NCBI RefSeq assembly: GCF_000472545.1
Contig: NZ_AWZV01000004.1
Location: 186,001-250,000, forward strand
Length of the DNA: 64,000 nucleotides
Source of the DNA: Burkholderia sp. WSM2232
GTDB lineage: Bacteria > Pseudomonadota > Gammaproteobacteria > Burkholderiales > Burkholderiaceae
Direction: 5' to 3'
The first letter of the stretch is position 1. Every line of letters begins with the position of its first letter. Below the pieces are notes generated by a model. The model saw only the letters and a program-made list of their open reading frames with translations, had not been told where the DNA came from and did no database searches. The position numbers were made by a program, and so were the translations under genes. This document shows, piece by piece, positions 47,890 to 58,369 of the stretch.

Positions 47890-48288
47890 GGCTCGACGTC
47901 CGTAGTTGGGGAAATGGCGGCTTCGCTGCTCTGCGCGCGTGCCGCTACTCGATTTCGCAATTTTAGCTCATGCGCCGCGCGCGGTCGAAAAACTGCGGCG
48001 GGCGGGCCGCGCGGGAGTGTCTATCTTCCGCATCGCTGCCCGGGGCTGGAACCCGCGCGCCGCACGGCGCGTCAAAGGCGGGCGCGTGCGTCCCGCATCA
48101 GGCGCGCGGTGTGGGGCTGAGCGTCTTTCTGGACGTGCGTGCGAGTGCGCATTCGACGGCGCGTTCGACGGTGCATTCGCGGATGCGTTTTGAGATAGCG
48201 CGGCTGCGCCGATGTGGTCAAATAGCGAGCTTCGGCGGCACTGCGCGCCCGAACGACAAATTCAATCAACCATGGCCGGAGGTCCTGC
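47890..48288. other. Intergenic region between DUF3460/scpA and tamA
   Basis: The genes on each side are divergent, so promoters in both directions are expected. Imperfect repeats of GCATTCGACGG type occur at about 48150-48185. A TATAAT-like element could not be fixed. No coding frame with family similarity was found. Confidence 0.45.
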
Positions 48289-50151
48289 TTGGCGGGGTGT
48301 GTGATCGAAAAGCCGCACGAGCGGCGCGGCGGAGCCGGCGCGCGGGGCGCAGCGCCGCAGCGGGCCGCAGTCAACGCCGCAGGGCGGCGGCATTGGCTGC
48401 GCTGGCTGCACGTGGCGTTCGCCGTCGGCATGCTGCTGACCCTCGCGGGCGGTCCGGCTTATGCGGCGCGCGCGGCGGCGAGCTACAAGGTCGACGTGCA
48501 AGCCTCGCCGCGTTCGCTGCGCAAGCTGCTCGACGAGCATCTCGACATTGCGCGCTTCGCGAAACGTCCCGACATCAGCGACGACCAGTTCGAATTTCTG
48601 ATCACGGCCACACCCCAGCAGGTGCGCGACCTGGCGGCCACGCAAGGCTACTTCACGCCGGTGGTCCGTACCGACGTGCGTTCCGTGGACAAGACGAAAC
48701 ACGTCACGGTAAGCGTGGATCCGGGGCCGCAAACCATTGTCAGCTCGATCTCGCTGTCGTTTCGCGGCCCGGTGCTGACCGAGGATCCGGCGCAGGAAAA
48801 CGCGGCGCGCTTCGCCTTCACGCTGCACGAAGGCGATCCGTTCTCCCAGGGCGGGTGGGACGACGCGAAAAACGCGTCGCTGAAGGCGCTCCAGGCGCGC
48901 CGCTATCTCGGCGCGAAGATCTACCACTCGGAGGCGCGCGTCGATCCGCGCACGCACGAGGCGAAGCTCTCGGTCGCGTTCGAAAGCGGGCCGACTTTCA
49001 CGATGGGCAAGCTAGACGTGTCGGGCACGCGGCGCTACCCGGAGCAGATCGTCGATAACGTCAATCCGATTTCGGTGGGCGACATTTACGACGTGCAGCG
49101 CATCACCGAATTGCAGCGGCAGTTGCAGAACACGCCTTACTACGCGAGCGTCGCGATCGACGTGGACAGCGACCCGGCAAAGCCGGTCGAAACGCCGCTG
49201 CACGTTAAGGTGTCGGAGTATCCGTACAACAGCATTCGCGGTGGCGTCGGCTATTCGACCGACAACGGTGCGCTCGTGCAGGGCGCGTATTCGTATCTGA
49301 ACACGTTCGGCAAGGCGTGGCCGTTCACTATCGACGGACGTCTGGATCAGGTCCAGCAATATGGCCAGGTGCAGCTCGCGATGCCGCCGGGGCCGCGCGC
49401 GTGGACCAACAGCGTGCTTGCTTCCTACACCACCACCGACGTTTCCGACACGCGCATCTACAGCATTCGCGGCGGCGTGCAGCGCACGCGTACGTCGCAA
49501 TTCATCGACTACACCTACGCGATCCTGTTCTACCAGGACCGGCTCGACCAGAACGTCGGCGCGCCCACCACCAGCCGCGCGCTCGTGCCTTCATGGTCGT
49601 GGACCCGCCGCAATACCGACGACCCGCTGTTCCCGCGCAAAGGCAACCTGATTCACGTGGAGGCCGGTTTTGCGGTGAAAGGCGCGCTGACCGACCAGAC
49701 GTTCATTCGCGGCTACGCGCGCGGCCAACAGTATCTGCCCATCGGCAAGCAGGACCTCGTGGTGTTTCGCGCGGAGCTGGGCGGCGTGTTCACGAGCGGC
49801 AGTTCGAGCGGCATTCCGGCTTCGCTGCTGTTTCGCGCAGGCGGCTCGAACTCGGTGCGCGGCTATGGTTACCAGAGCATCGGTAACAACGTTCAAGGCT
49901 CCGTGCTGCCGACCAAATACCTTGTCACGGCGTCGGCGGAATACCAGCACTGGTTCACGCACGACTGGGGCGGGGCGGCGTTTTTCGACGTCGGCACCGC
50001 CACCGACACCTGGGGCGAGCGCGTGTTCTATCCGGGCGTAGGGATCGGCGCGCGCTGGCGCAGCCCGGTCGGGCCGGTCAACGTCGACCTCGCGTACGGC
50101 ATTCGCAACCGCAGCGTGCGGCCCTATCTGACGCTCGGGATCGCCTTCTGA
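48289..50151 (+). CDS. tamA: Translocation and assembly module outer-membrane protein TamA
   Basis: This 620-residue Omp85-family protein has a signal-like hydrophobic stretch near residues 36-60, POTRA domains (SYKVDVQASPRSLRKLLDEH; FTMGKLDVSGTRRYPEQIV) and a 16-strand barrel ending RPYLTLGIAF, with the VRGY motif in GGSNSVRGYGYQSIG. TamA works with TamB in autotransporter and phospholipid traffic. TTG at 48289 has GGAGG six bases upstream; GTG at 48301 is an alternative. tamB follows by 28 bp. Confidence 0.93.
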   Translation: MAGCVIEKPHERRGGAGARGAAPQRAAVNAAGRRHWLRWLHVAFAVGMLLTLAGGPAYAARAAASYKVDVQASPRSLRKLLDEHLDIARFAKRPDISDDQFEFLITATPQQVRDLAATQGYFTPVVRTDVRSVDKTKHVTVSVDPGPQTIVSSISLSFRGPVLTEDPAQENAARFAFTLHEGDPFSQGGWDDAKNASLKALQARRYLGAKIYHSEARVDPRTHEAKLSVAFESGPTFTMGKLDVSGTRRYPEQIVDNVNPISVGDIYDVQRITELQRQLQNTPYYASVAIDVDSDPAKPVETPLHVKVSEYPYNSIRGGVGYSTDNGALVQGAYSYLNTFGKAWPFTIDGRLDQVQQYGQVQLAMPPGPRAWTNSVLASYTTTDVSDTRIYSIRGGVQRTRTSQFIDYTYAILFYQDRLDQNVGAPTTSRALVPSWSWTRRNTDDPLFPRKGNLIHVEAGFAVKGALTDQTFIRGYARGQQYLPIGKQDLVVFRAELGGVFTSGSSSGIPASLLFRAGGSNSVRGYGYQSIGNNVQGSVLPTKYLVTASAEYQHWFTHDWGGAAFFDVGTATDTWGERVFYPGVGIGARWRSPVGPVNVDLAYGIRNRSVRPYLTLGIAF

Positions 50152-50179
50152 TGGAAACCTCCTCTTTCCCAAACCGCGC

Positions 50180-53100
50180 ATGACCACGGACGTTTCCGCC
50201 CAACCTCCCGCGCCGCCCCCCGGCGACCAGCCTCGCGGCGACCGGCAACCCGGGCCGCCGGGTCCGCCGCCGCGGCGCCGCCGCGCGGGTCGGCTGCTGG
50301 TGAAAACGCTCGGCTGGGCGGTGGTCGTGCTGGTTTTGCTGGTCGTGCTGGCGCTCGGTCTCGTCTACGGAGCACTGACCACCGAGCGTGGTACCGCATA
50401 CGCCTGGCAAGCGGCAGTCCGGCTGTTGAACGGCAAGCTGAGCGGCACTCTGGAAGGCGGCGCGCTGGCAAACGGCGTGCGGCTGCGCGGCGTGCGCTGG
50501 CGCGCGCTCGACGGCAGCGGCACCGACATCCAGGTCGACCGGGTGGCGGGCCGCTGGGGGCTGACGCGCGAGCCGTGGCGTTTCACGGTCGACTATCTGC
50601 ATGTCGGCACCGTCGACGCCCGCATTGGCACCTCGTCGTCGCGCAGCAATGAGCCGCTGAAGCTGCCGCAAGACCTGCGTTTGCCAATGCAGCTAGAGAT
50701 CCGCGACGTGCAGGTGGACAGGCTGTTGCTGCGTCAGGGCACCTCGACCAGCGAATTTGCGCACTTCGCTTTTCATGGACGCAGCGACGGACGTCATCAC
50801 GAGGCCGCGATCCAGCGGCTGGATACGCAGTTCGGTGCGGTGACGGCGTCGGCGAAGCTCGACGGCGTGAAGCCGTTTGCGCTCGGGGGCGACCTTGCTT
50901 ATTTCGGCAAGGTCCGCGACGAGGCCGTGCAGGTGGGCGGGCAGATAAGCGGATCGCTTGAAAATTTGATCGCGGAGCTCGACGCGAGCGGGATGAAGCT
51001 CGCGGGGCACGCGCGCGTCGAGGCCACACCGTTCGCCCAGGTGCCGCTCAAACGTGCCACGCTGACCTTCGACCACGTCAATCCGCAGGCATTTGCGCCG
51101 GGCGCGCCGCTCGCCGATCTGGCGGTGAGAGCGGAGTTGCAGCCGGTGGGGCACGAGGTTGACCAGGCGGGTGGCGACGGCGCGGGCCGCCCGGCGGACA
51201 CCAGCCGCAACGAGAGTGGCGACGCCAGTTCCGCGTCCACCGCAAGCGCACCTGCCGGCGCGGCCGGGCGTCGCGCCCCGGCGCATCCGGCCAGCTCCGC
51301 TGCGCGGCACGCAAGCGCGGCGGCGCCAGAAGTCCCCGCCCCCCCGAGCAACTCTGCGAAGACCAGCCCGTTCGCCGTGACAGGCCATATCTCGATAGTG
51401 AACGCACGTCCCGGCGCAATCGATCAAAACCTGCTGCCGCTTATCGACGCCAACGCCGATGTGCGCCTCGACGCCCAGGCGCAGCGCATCTCGAATCTCG
51501 CCGTGCGGCTCGTGAAAAACGCCACGCTGACAGGCGGCGGCGCGCTCGCCGGCAAGCGCGGGCAGTTCGATCTGCAGGTGGCCGGGCTCGACCTGAACGC
51601 GCTGGAGGCGGCGGTGCGTCCGACGCAGCTTTCCGGTCCCATCGCGATCCGGTTGAACGACGATATTCAGACTGTCACGCTCGATCTTGCCGATCCGAAA
51701 GCCGCGCTGCGCGCGCAAGGCAAGCTGACGATGGACCCCGCGCGGCTCAGCTTCAACGACGTGCGCGTCACGTCGGGCCAAGGCCGCATCGAGCTGTCCG
51801 GCGCGCTCAAGCACGATGCGAATTCCAGCTACAACCTGAAAGCGCAACTGACCGACTTCGACCCGTTGACGCTGACCTCGCAAATGCCGTCGCGCACGCC
51901 GGTCAAAGGGCCCGCCGTGGCGCAGAGTGCCGCGAACGGCAAGCTCGCCGCCGAGGCCGCTGCGCAGGCGGGCAGCACCGCCGGCGCGAAAAGCGCGGCT
52001 CCGGCCGACAAAGCGGCGGCGGCGGTCAAGAACACCGGCAAGGCCGTGGTGAAAACCGAGGTGCTGCAGCGCAAGAGTCCCGCGCCGAAACGCGCCGCGC
52101 CGCCCGCGCGCAAGATCGAGGCGAAGGTCAACGGCACGTTGTCCGCGACCGGCATGCTGGCACCGGTGTTCACCACCAAGGCCGAATTCAGGCTCGGCCC
52201 GAGCGTCTACGACGGCCTGCCGCTAACGGGCGGCGGCACCGTGCAACTGGCGGGCTCGCGAATTTTGCCGAGCCGCGCGAACCTCTCCGTGGCCGGCAAC
52301 CAGGTCGACCTGCAAGGCAGCTTCGGCGCGCGCGGCGACCGCTTGCGCTTTCACGTCGACGCCCCCGCGCTTGAGCGCCTCGGCTTCGGTCTCGCCGGCC
52401 TGATTGCCGCCGACGGCGATCTGACCGGCACCTTCGATCATCCGAACGTGGTGCTGAATTACAAGGCCGACAGCGTCGTGCTGAGCAGCAACCGCATCGG
52501 CCATGCGGAAGGCCACGCGGAACTGCGCGACGGTGCGAACGGTGCGCTGGTTTTCACCACCGACGCGCGCAACGTCAGCGCAGGCGGTGTCGATCTGGCC
52601 ACGCTCACCGCGCGTCTGACCGGCACGCGCGCCAATCATTCGCTCGAAGCGGCCGCCACCGGCAAGCTGCAGGAGCGGCCGCTCGATCTGACGCTCGCGG
52701 CCAACGGCAAGCTCACCGAGGCGCGCGACGGCACGCGCTGGGACGGCACGGTGACCCGTCTGCAAAACCGCGGCACACCGGCGCTGAATCTCGACTCGCC
52801 GCTCGCCGTGAGCGCCGGCCCGCGCCGCCTGACGCTCGGCGCGACGCGCCTCACGCTGGAAGGCGCGGTGCTGAGCCTGAAATCGTTCGCCTTCGACCAC
52901 GGCCGGGTGCAATCGGCGGGCAGTCTGACCGGCATTTCGCTCGCGCGTCTTCAGGATCTGCGGCGCGAGATTACCGGCGTGCCGCCGGCGGTCAAGACCG
53001 ACCTGATCTTCGACGGCGATTGGGACTTCGCGCTCGGCAGCAGCGCGAGCGGGCATATCCAGTTGAAGCGCCGCAGCGGCGACGCTACCGTCGAGATAGG

Positions 53101-54586
53101 CCGGGGGCTCGCGTCGCTCGGCATTACCGATATCGCCGCGCGTGCCGAATTTAGCGGTGGCAATCGGCTGAATGCGACGCTGCATGCGCAGGCAAGCCGC
53201 ATCGGCGTGATCGACGCCGACGCCCATACGCTGCTCGTCGCCCGCGACGGCTTTCTGACCGTCGACGAGGAGAGCGCTCTCACCGGCAATGTGAGCGCCA
53301 ATGTGCCGTCGCTGAAAACGACCGGCGGGCTGTTCGGCCCGAGTTACCTGCTCGACGGCCATCTGGCGCTCAAGCTCGCGCTCGGCGGCACCGTCGCGCG
53401 GCCCAATCTGACCGGCTCGCTGCTCGGCGACGAGCTTTCGGCCACTCTCGTCGATCAGGGCGTGCAGTTGAAGGACGGCGTGGTGCGCATCGCGCTGTCG
53501 CACAATCTCGTGGACTTCCAGCAGGTCGAGTTCCATGGCGCGAGCGGCACCTTGCGCGCCACCGGCCGCGTGCGCCTGGACGGCGCGGAGCCGGACCTGA
53601 CGGCAAGCATCGTCGCGGACAAGCTCGAGCTTTTTGCCGCGCCGGACCGCAACCTGTCGCTGACCGGCAGCGCGACGGTGGCGAACGCGGGCGCGCAGGG
53701 CGGCATGGCGATCAACGGCAAGTTCGTGGTCGATCACGCGCTCTTCGATATGCCGGAACAGTCGGCGCCCAAGCTCGGCGACGACGTCGTCGTGGTGCGC
53801 CCGGACGGCACCGTGGCCGGCGAACGGCCGCGGCCGGTGCCCGGCAGCAACAAGCCGGTCGGCCCATTTGCGCCGCGCGCGAACATCGACATCAGTCTCG
53901 GCAACAGCTTCCGCTTCCGCGGGCAAGGCGCCGATCTCGGCCTGACCGGCACGATCACGGCGATGAGCGCGCCGAACCTGCCGCTGCGTGCGGTCGGCAA
54001 TGTGCGCGTGACGCCGGGCTCGACCTACACCGCGTTTGGCCGCAAGCTGAACATCGAGAACGGCTTCTTCACGTTCAACGGGCCGGTGGCGAATCCCGGT
54101 ATCAACATTCTGGCGATGCGCCGCAATCAGCAGGTCGAGGCAGGCGTGCAGGTGACCGGCACGGTGCAGTTTCCGGTCGCGAAACTCGTGTCCGAGCCGA
54201 ACGTGCCGGACAACGAAAAGCTTTCGTGGCTGCTGTTCGGCCACGGCACCGACCAGGGCAACAACCTCGGCCAGCAGAGCACCATGACGACGGCGCTGGC
54301 GCTGCTCGGCAGCGCCAGCGGCAAGCGGATCGCGCAGACCTTTGGTCTGGACGAGTTTTCGATTGGCCGCAGCGAAGTCGGGCTGACCGATCCGCAGGTG
54401 GTAATGGTGTCGAAGGCGATCAACGAATGGCTTGTGATCGGCTACGAGCAGGGCTTGCAGTCCGCGAGCAATGCAATCAAGGCGACCGTCAACCTGACGC
54501 GCTACTGGTCGGTGGCGGCTTACGGCGGCACTTTCGACGGCATCACGCTGCTCTATACGCGGCGTTACGACCGGATCAAGTGGTGA
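50180..54586 (+). CDS. tamB: Translocation and assembly module inner-membrane protein TamB
   Basis: This 1468-residue AsmA-like/DUF490 protein has a Pro/Arg-rich N-terminus, one membrane anchor at about residues 42-65 (GWAVVVLVLLVVLALGLVYG), a very long periplasmic beta-helical body and the TamB C-terminal domain from about residue 1130, ending ITLLYTRRYDRIKW. Low-complexity Ala/Pro/Lys insertions lie near residues 330-400 and 570-650. It spans the periplasm as a lipid- or substrate-conducting bridge to TamA. A terminator follows. Confidence 0.95.
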   Translation: MTTDVSAQPPAPPPGDQPRGDRQPGPPGPPPRRRRAGRLLVKTLGWAVVVLVLLVVLALGLVYGALTTERGTAYAWQAAVRLLNGKLSGTLEGGALANGVRLRGVRWRALDGSGTDIQVDRVAGRWGLTREPWRFTVDYLHVGTVDARIGTSSSRSNEPLKLPQDLRLPMQLEIRDVQVDRLLLRQGTSTSEFAHFAFHGRSDGRHHEAAIQRLDTQFGAVTASAKLDGVKPFALGGDLAYFGKVRDEAVQVGGQISGSLENLIAELDASGMKLAGHARVEATPFAQVPLKRATLTFDHVNPQAFAPGAPLADLAVRAELQPVGHEVDQAGGDGAGRPADTSRNESGDASSASTASAPAGAAGRRAPAHPASSAARHASAAAPEVPAPPSNSAKTSPFAVTGHISIVNARPGAIDQNLLPLIDANADVRLDAQAQRISNLAVRLVKNATLTGGGALAGKRGQFDLQVAGLDLNALEAAVRPTQLSGPIAIRLNDDIQTVTLDLADPKAALRAQGKLTMDPARLSFNDVRVTSGQGRIELSGALKHDANSSYNLKAQLTDFDPLTLTSQMPSRTPVKGPAVAQSAANGKLAAEAAAQAGSTAGAKSAAPADKAAAAVKNTGKAVVKTEVLQRKSPAPKRAAPPARKIEAKVNGTLSATGMLAPVFTTKAEFRLGPSVYDGLPLTGGGTVQLAGSRILPSRANLSVAGNQVDLQGSFGARGDRLRFHVDAPALERLGFGLAGLIAADGDLTGTFDHPNVVLNYKADSVVLSSNRIGHAEGHAELRDGANGALVFTTDARNVSAGGVDLATLTARLTGTRANHSLEAAATGKLQERPLDLTLAANGKLTEARDGTRWDGTVTRLQNRGTPALNLDSPLAVSAGPRRLTLGATRLTLEGAVLSLKSFAFDHGRVQSAGSLTGISLARLQDLRREITGVPPAVKTDLIFDGDWDFALGSSASGHIQLKRRSGDATVEIGRGLASLGITDIAARAEFSGGNRLNATLHAQASRIGVIDADAHTLLVARDGFLTVDEESALTGNVSANVPSLKTTGGLFGPSYLLDGHLALKLALGGTVARPNLTGSLLGDELSATLVDQGVQLKDGVVRIALSHNLVDFQQVEFHGASGTLRATGRVRLDGAEPDLTASIVADKLELFAAPDRNLSLTGSATVANAGAQGGMAINGKFVVDHALFDMPEQSAPKLGDDVVVVRPDGTVAGERPRPVPGSNKPVGPFAPRANIDISLGNSFRFRGQGADLGLTGTITAMSAPNLPLRAVGNVRVTPGSTYTAFGRKLNIENGFFTFNGPVANPGINILAMRRNQQVEAGVQVTGTVQFPVAKLVSEPNVPDNEKLSWLLFGHGTDQGNNLGQQSTMTTALALLGSASGKRIAQTFGLDEFSIGRSEVGLTDPQVVMVSKAINEWLVIGYEQGLQSASNAIKATVNLTRYWSVAAYGGTFDGITLLYTRRYDRIKW

Positions 54587-54601
54587 TGGTTGCGGCTATG
54601 A

Positions 54602-54636
54602 AAAAACGGCGCGCCTTTGCAGGGCGTGCCGTTTTT
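54602..54636 (+). terminator. Intrinsic terminator after tamB
   Basis: The arms AAAAACGGCGCGCC and GGGCGTGCCGTTTTT pair (one G-U) around a seven-base loop, with a terminal T-run. It lies 15 bp after the tamB stop and, with A-run on the other side, can also stop metG transcription arriving from the right. Confidence 0.88.
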
Positions 54637-54639
54637 GTG

Positions 54640-54672
54640 GTGCAGAGCCAGGTGCCAGGTGCCAGGTGCCGC
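54640..54672. repeat. Short AGGTGCC triplication
   Basis: AGGTGCC occurs three times in succession at about 54650-54670 between the tamB terminator and the metG stop. It is a small simple repeat with no evident role. Confidence 0.6.
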
Positions 54673-54717
54673 GTCGGGCTTAAGCCAAGCGCGAAACTCG
54701 CCGCGTCAACCCCGCGC

Positions 54718-56880
54718 TTACTTCACACGCATACCGGGCTTCGCGCCGCTGTGCGGCTCGAGCACGTACAGGCCCGGCTCGGCTTTCTCGTCCGCCGCCG
54801 ACGCCGCCAGCACCATCCCTTCCGACAGACCGAACTTCATCTTGCGCGGCGCGAGGTTTGCGACCATCACCGTGAGCTTGCCGATCAGTTGCTCAGGCTG
54901 ATACGCGGACTTGATGCCGGAGAACACGTTGCGGGTTTTCTCCTCGCCGACATCCAGCGTGAGTTGCAGCAGCTTGTCCGAGCCTTCCACCGCTTTGCAG
55001 TCGACAATTTTTGCGACGCGCAGATCGATCTTCGCGAAGTCGTCGATCGAAATGACGCTGGATGTTTCGTCGCTCGCGCCGGGAGCAGCGGCAGTGGCAG
55101 CCTTGGCGGCTTTGATTTTCGCCTTCGCGTCCGCCGCAGGCGCCGCCGTTTGTGGCGTGGCTTGCGGCGTGGCTTGCAGCGACTCGCGATTGGCCGCGAG
55201 CAGCGCTTCGATCTGCTTCGGATCGACGCGCGTCATCAGATGCTTGTAGGCGTTGATCGGGCGCGCCGAACTGAGCGGCAGGTTCGCATCGGCCCATTGC
55301 AGCGGTTCGACGCCGAGGAACGCTTCGACCGCTTCGGCCAGCTTCGGCAACACGGGCTTGAGCGCGATCGACAGCAGCCTGAACGCCTCGATGCTCACGC
55401 TGCAGGTTTCGTGCAGCGCGACGGCGTTGGCCGGATCTTTCGCCTGGTCCCACGGCTTGGCCGTGTCGACGTACGCGTTGACCGCGTCGGCCAGTTCCAT
55501 GGTCTGGCGCAGCGCGCGGTTGTACTCGCGCGCCTCGTAGTTCGCGGCGATCTGTCCGATCGCGGCACGCAGCGTGACGAGCAGCGGATGCTGCATCGCG
55601 CTGTCCTGCACGCGGCCGTCAAAGCGCTTGATCAGAAAGCCCGCGGCACGGCTTGCGATATTCACGTACTTGCCGACCAGATCGCTGTTCACGCGCGCCT
55701 GGAAGTCGTCGAGGTTCAGGTCGAGGTCTTCCATTGTGCTGTTCAGCTTGGCGGCGAAGTAGTAGCGCAGCCATTCGGGATTCAGCCCGGTGTCGATCAC
55801 GCTCTGCGCGGTGATGAAGGTGCCGCGCGACTTCGACATCTTCGCGCCGTCCACGGTCAAAAAGCCGTGTGCGAACACGTTGGTCGGCGTGCGGTGACCT
55901 GAAAATTCGAGCATGGCCGGCCAGAACAGTGTGTGGAAATACAGAATGTCTTTGCCGATGAAGTGATACTGCTCAGCCTTCGAGCCGGGGCGAACCCATG
56001 CGTCGAAGTCGAGGCCGCGCTTTTGCGCGAGATTCTTGAAGCTGGCGTAGTAGCCGACCGGTGCATCCAGCCACACGTAGAAATACTTGCCCGGCGCGCC
56101 CGGAATTTCGAAGCCGAAGTACGGCGCGTCGCGCGAGATGTCCCAGTCGGCGAGCTTGGCTTCGCCAGCGTCGCCCAGCCACTCGCGCATCTTGTTGGTC
56201 GCCTCGGGCTGAGCAAGACCGCCGACCCACTCGCGCAGGAAGTTCTCGCAACGGGGGTCCGAAAGGCGGAAAAAGTAATGCGTGGAGGTCTTGCGAACCG
56301 GCGTGGCGCCCGAGACGACCGAATAGGGATTGACGAGCTCGGTTGGCTGATAGGTCGAGCCGCAGACTTCGCAACTGTCGCCGTACTGGTCTTTCGCGCC
56401 GCATTTCGGGCATTCGCCCTTGATGAAGCGGTCCGGCAGGAACATTTCCTTCACCGGGTCGTATGCCTGTTCGATGTCGCGCGCCTCGATCAGACCGGCT
56501 TCCTTCAGCGCAAGATAGACGTTCTCGCTCAGGACGCGGTTCTCTTCCGAATCGGTCGAATAATAGTTGTCGAACGAAATGCCGAAGCTGTCGAAGTCGC
56601 GCTTGTGCTCCTGCCAGACGCGGTCGATCAGCTGCTTCGGCGTCAGACCTTCCATTTCCGCGCGCAGCATGATCGGCGTGCCGTGTGTGTCGTCGGCGCC
56701 CACGTAATAGACCTCGTGCCCGTGCATTCGCAGCGCGCGGACCCAGATGTCCGTCTGGATATATTCGACCAGATGGCCAATATGGATTTGCCCGTTCGCA
56801 TACGGAAGGGCCGACGTGACGAGAATCTGACGGCGGCCCGACGGCGCGCCTGCGGTGAGATCGGTTGCGGGTGCTGACAT
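54718..56880 (-). CDS. metG: Methionyl-tRNA synthetase, MetG
   Basis: This 720-residue class I synthetase has HIGH ([14 protein letters not shown]), a four-cysteine zinc knuckle ([19 protein letters not shown]), KMSKS ([10 protein letters not shown]), and a C-terminal tRNA-binding EMAP-like domain ([20 protein letters not shown]) joined by an Ala/Pro/Gln/Lys-rich linker near residues 565-605. It lies convergent with tamB. A hairpin with T-run stands about 120 bp before the start on its own strand. Confidence 0.97.
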   Translation of the reverse strand: MSAPATDLTAGAPSGRRQILVTSALPYANGQIHIGHLVEYIQTDIWVRALRMHGHEVYYVGADDTHGTPIMLRAEMEGLTPKQLIDRVWQEHKRDFDSFGISFDNYYSTDSEENRVLSENVYLALKEAGLIEARDIEQAYDPVKEMFLPDRFIKGECPKCGAKDQYGDSCEVCGSTYQPTELVNPYSVVSGATPVRKTSTHYFFRLSDPRCENFLREWVGGLAQPEATNKMREWLGDAGEAKLADWDISRDAPYFGFEIPGAPGKYFYVWLDAPVGYYASFKNLAQKRGLDFDAWVRPGSKAEQYHFIGKDILYFHTLFWPAMLEFSGHRTPTNVFAHGFLTVDGAKMSKSRGTFITAQSVIDTGLNPEWLRYYFAAKLNSTMEDLDLNLDDFQARVNSDLVGKYVNIASRAAGFLIKRFDGRVQDSAMQHPLLVTLRAAIGQIAANYEAREYNRALRQTMELADAVNAYVDTAKPWDQAKDPANAVALHETCSVSIEAFRLLSIALKPVLPKLAEAVEAFLGVEPLQWADANLPLSSARPINAYKHLMTRVDPKQIEALLAANRESLQATPQATPQTAAPAADAKAKIKAAKAATAAAPGASDETSSVISIDDFAKIDLRVAKIVDCKAVEGSDKLLQLTLDVGEEKTRNVFSGIKSAYQPEQLIGKLTVMVANLAPRKMKFGLSEGMVLAASAADEKAEPGLYVLEPHSGAKPGMRVK

Positions 56881-57325
56881 AAGGATGGTGGGAGCCTGCG
56901 GTGGGACGAAAGATCGATTCTAGCAGGGCGGACGCCCGCGGGCGCGGGCCCGCGCGGGACTGGTGCAGCCGCGCGGCATTGGACGATACGAAAAGCGAGC
57001 GCCCAAAAAAAACCGGGGCGATTAACCCCGGAGCAACAACGACAAGAGGAGAATGGTGACGCGGCGGCTTCGCCAGCCACGTACCGTAAAGACAGACAGC
57101 GGATTTTCGTGAGAGTTCGAAATTTTTTTCGTTCCCGTACGAGAATTCCCACGGCGCATTTTTCACGCTGCGCCGCAGGCCGACCGCAACGATGTTGCAA
57201 GGCTGATTGACGGGCCCAGAGCTGGCTCTGGCGCGATAAACCGCGCCTTCAGACCACCCTGAGCACCCTGCGCCGAGCGGGGCGCTGCGCGCGCCCGCCT
57301 TTCTCCGTACTGTCGCGCGCCGTGC
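56881..57325. other. metG leader and OmpA-lipoprotein downstream region
   Basis: This 445-bp region contains an intrinsic terminator on the minus strand (57003-57031). To its right on the minus strand are a C/T-rich stretch (CCATTCTCCTCTTGTC) and a small GGCT/AGCC hairpin, which could be parts of a small RNA or a leader. I found no protein gene in it. Confidence 0.55.
57003..57031 (-). terminator. Intrinsic terminator upstream of metG
   Basis: CCGGGG/CCCCGG form a six-base-pair stem with a seven-base loop; read on the minus strand it is followed by eight T residues. It is about 295 bp beyond the OmpA-lipoprotein stop and about 120 bp before metG, so it may end that transcript, a small RNA, or act in the metG leader. 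Confidence 0.8.
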
Positions 57326-57979
57326 TTACTGCGTGGCGTGCTGAGCCGTGGCGCGCAGGTAGATTTCCACGCGACGGTTGGCGGCGCGGCCGGCTTCCGT
57401 GTTGTTGTCGGCGATCGGCTGGTTCTGGCCCATGCCTTGTGCCGACAGGCGCTGCGCCGCAACGCCGCGCTGCTCGAGGAAGCCCACCACGCTCTGTGCG
57501 CGATTGACCGACAGCGTCTGGTTATAGGCCGGTTGTCCGGTGCTGTCAGTATGGCCGACCACTTGCGCGATCACTTCCGGATTCTGCTGCAGCGTCTGCG
57601 TCAGTTGATCGAGCACCGGCGCGAACGACGGCTTGATCGCGTAGCTGTTCGTGTCGAACGTCACGGAGCTTGGAATGTTCAGCTTGAGCGAGCCGTCCGG
57701 CTGCTCGGTGATCTGCGTACCGGTGCCCTTGGTTGCGCCCGACAGCTTGTTGTGAATTGCCTGCCAGTTGTAGCCGGTAATGCCACCCACCGCAGCGCCG
57801 ACCCCCGCGCCGATTGCCGCGCCCTTGCCGCCGCCGAAAATCGCGCCGAGCGCCGCGCCGGTGCCGGCGCCCACGCCCGTGCCGACAGCCGTGTTAGTAC
57901 CCTGTTGGCTGGCGCAACCAGCCAGCACGGAGCCGGCAACGGCGAAAGCGGCCAGGCGAGTCATGAGTCTTGCGTTCAT
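57326..57979 (-). CDS. OmpA-family lipoprotein with glycine-zipper
   Basis: This 217-residue protein has a lipoprotein signal (lipobox LAGC, Cys22), a glycine-zipper membrane segment (GAGTGAALGAIFGGGKGAAI, residues about 33-60) and a C-terminal OmpA domain from about residue 100 with VVGHTDSTG, LSVNRAQSVVGFL and AANRRVEIYL, which hold the Asp and Arg that bind peptidoglycan. It resembles YiaD/PAL-like anchors. The ATG at 57979 has GAGAGGAA upstream; an earlier in-frame start spoils the signal peptide. Confidence 0.92.
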   Translation of the reverse strand: MNARLMTRLAAFAVAGSVLAGCASQQGTNTAVGTGVGAGTGAALGAIFGGGKGAAIGAGVGAAVGGITGYNWQAIHNKLSGATKGTGTQITEQPDGSLKLNIPSSVTFDTNSYAIKPSFAPVLDQLTQTLQQNPEVIAQVVGHTDSTGQPAYNQTLSVNRAQSVVGFLEQRGVAAQRLSAQGMGQNQPIADNNTEAGRAANRRVEIYLRATAQHATQ

Positions 57980-58369
57980 TTTTGATTCCTCTCGATTGAT
58001 GCGAATGACGCGCATAAAGCGCGCAGGTAAAGCATTGCGCGACGTTGTGCCTTGACAGCGAGCGTCGCTCGCTACAGCAACAGCCTTGTGCCGTCAGGCC
58101 GGATAACCCGCCGGCAGATCTGGGCGGAACCCAGAGACTTCCTCGCCCGTCCCGGTCCGACAGTGAAGAAGGGTCTTCCGGCATCGCTTCACCCTAGCCA
58201 CTACAATGAAGGCTGGCGCGCAGCGATGCGGCCCCAAGGCAATCCGCCTGCCGGAAGCGTGCCCGGCATGCATGGTTTTCGCAATGCTGACTAACAATTT
58301 CTTGCAAATTCCGGCGCGTGGCCGAGATTTCGATCCCGCCGCGACGCAGGTGTTCCCCTCGGAGTGTCA
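57980..58369. other. Intergenic region between the OmpA lipoprotein and apbC
   Basis: The flanking genes are divergent and should have promoters here. Sequence is mixed in composition, with a more AT-rich part near 58260-58330 just before apbC. No ORF with family similarity, tRNA or strong hairpin with T-tract was seen. Confidence 0.45.

Noticed and set aside
48272-48304. ATG with short reading frame before tamA, a possible leader peptide
   Set aside because: It has only about eleven codons, overlaps the tamA ribosome-binding site and shows no regulatory codon pattern.
52223-54244. Minus-strand open frame of about 670 codons opposite tamB
   Set aside because: tamB is strongly supported in the other strand; the product has no domain and the biased composition of an antisense frame.
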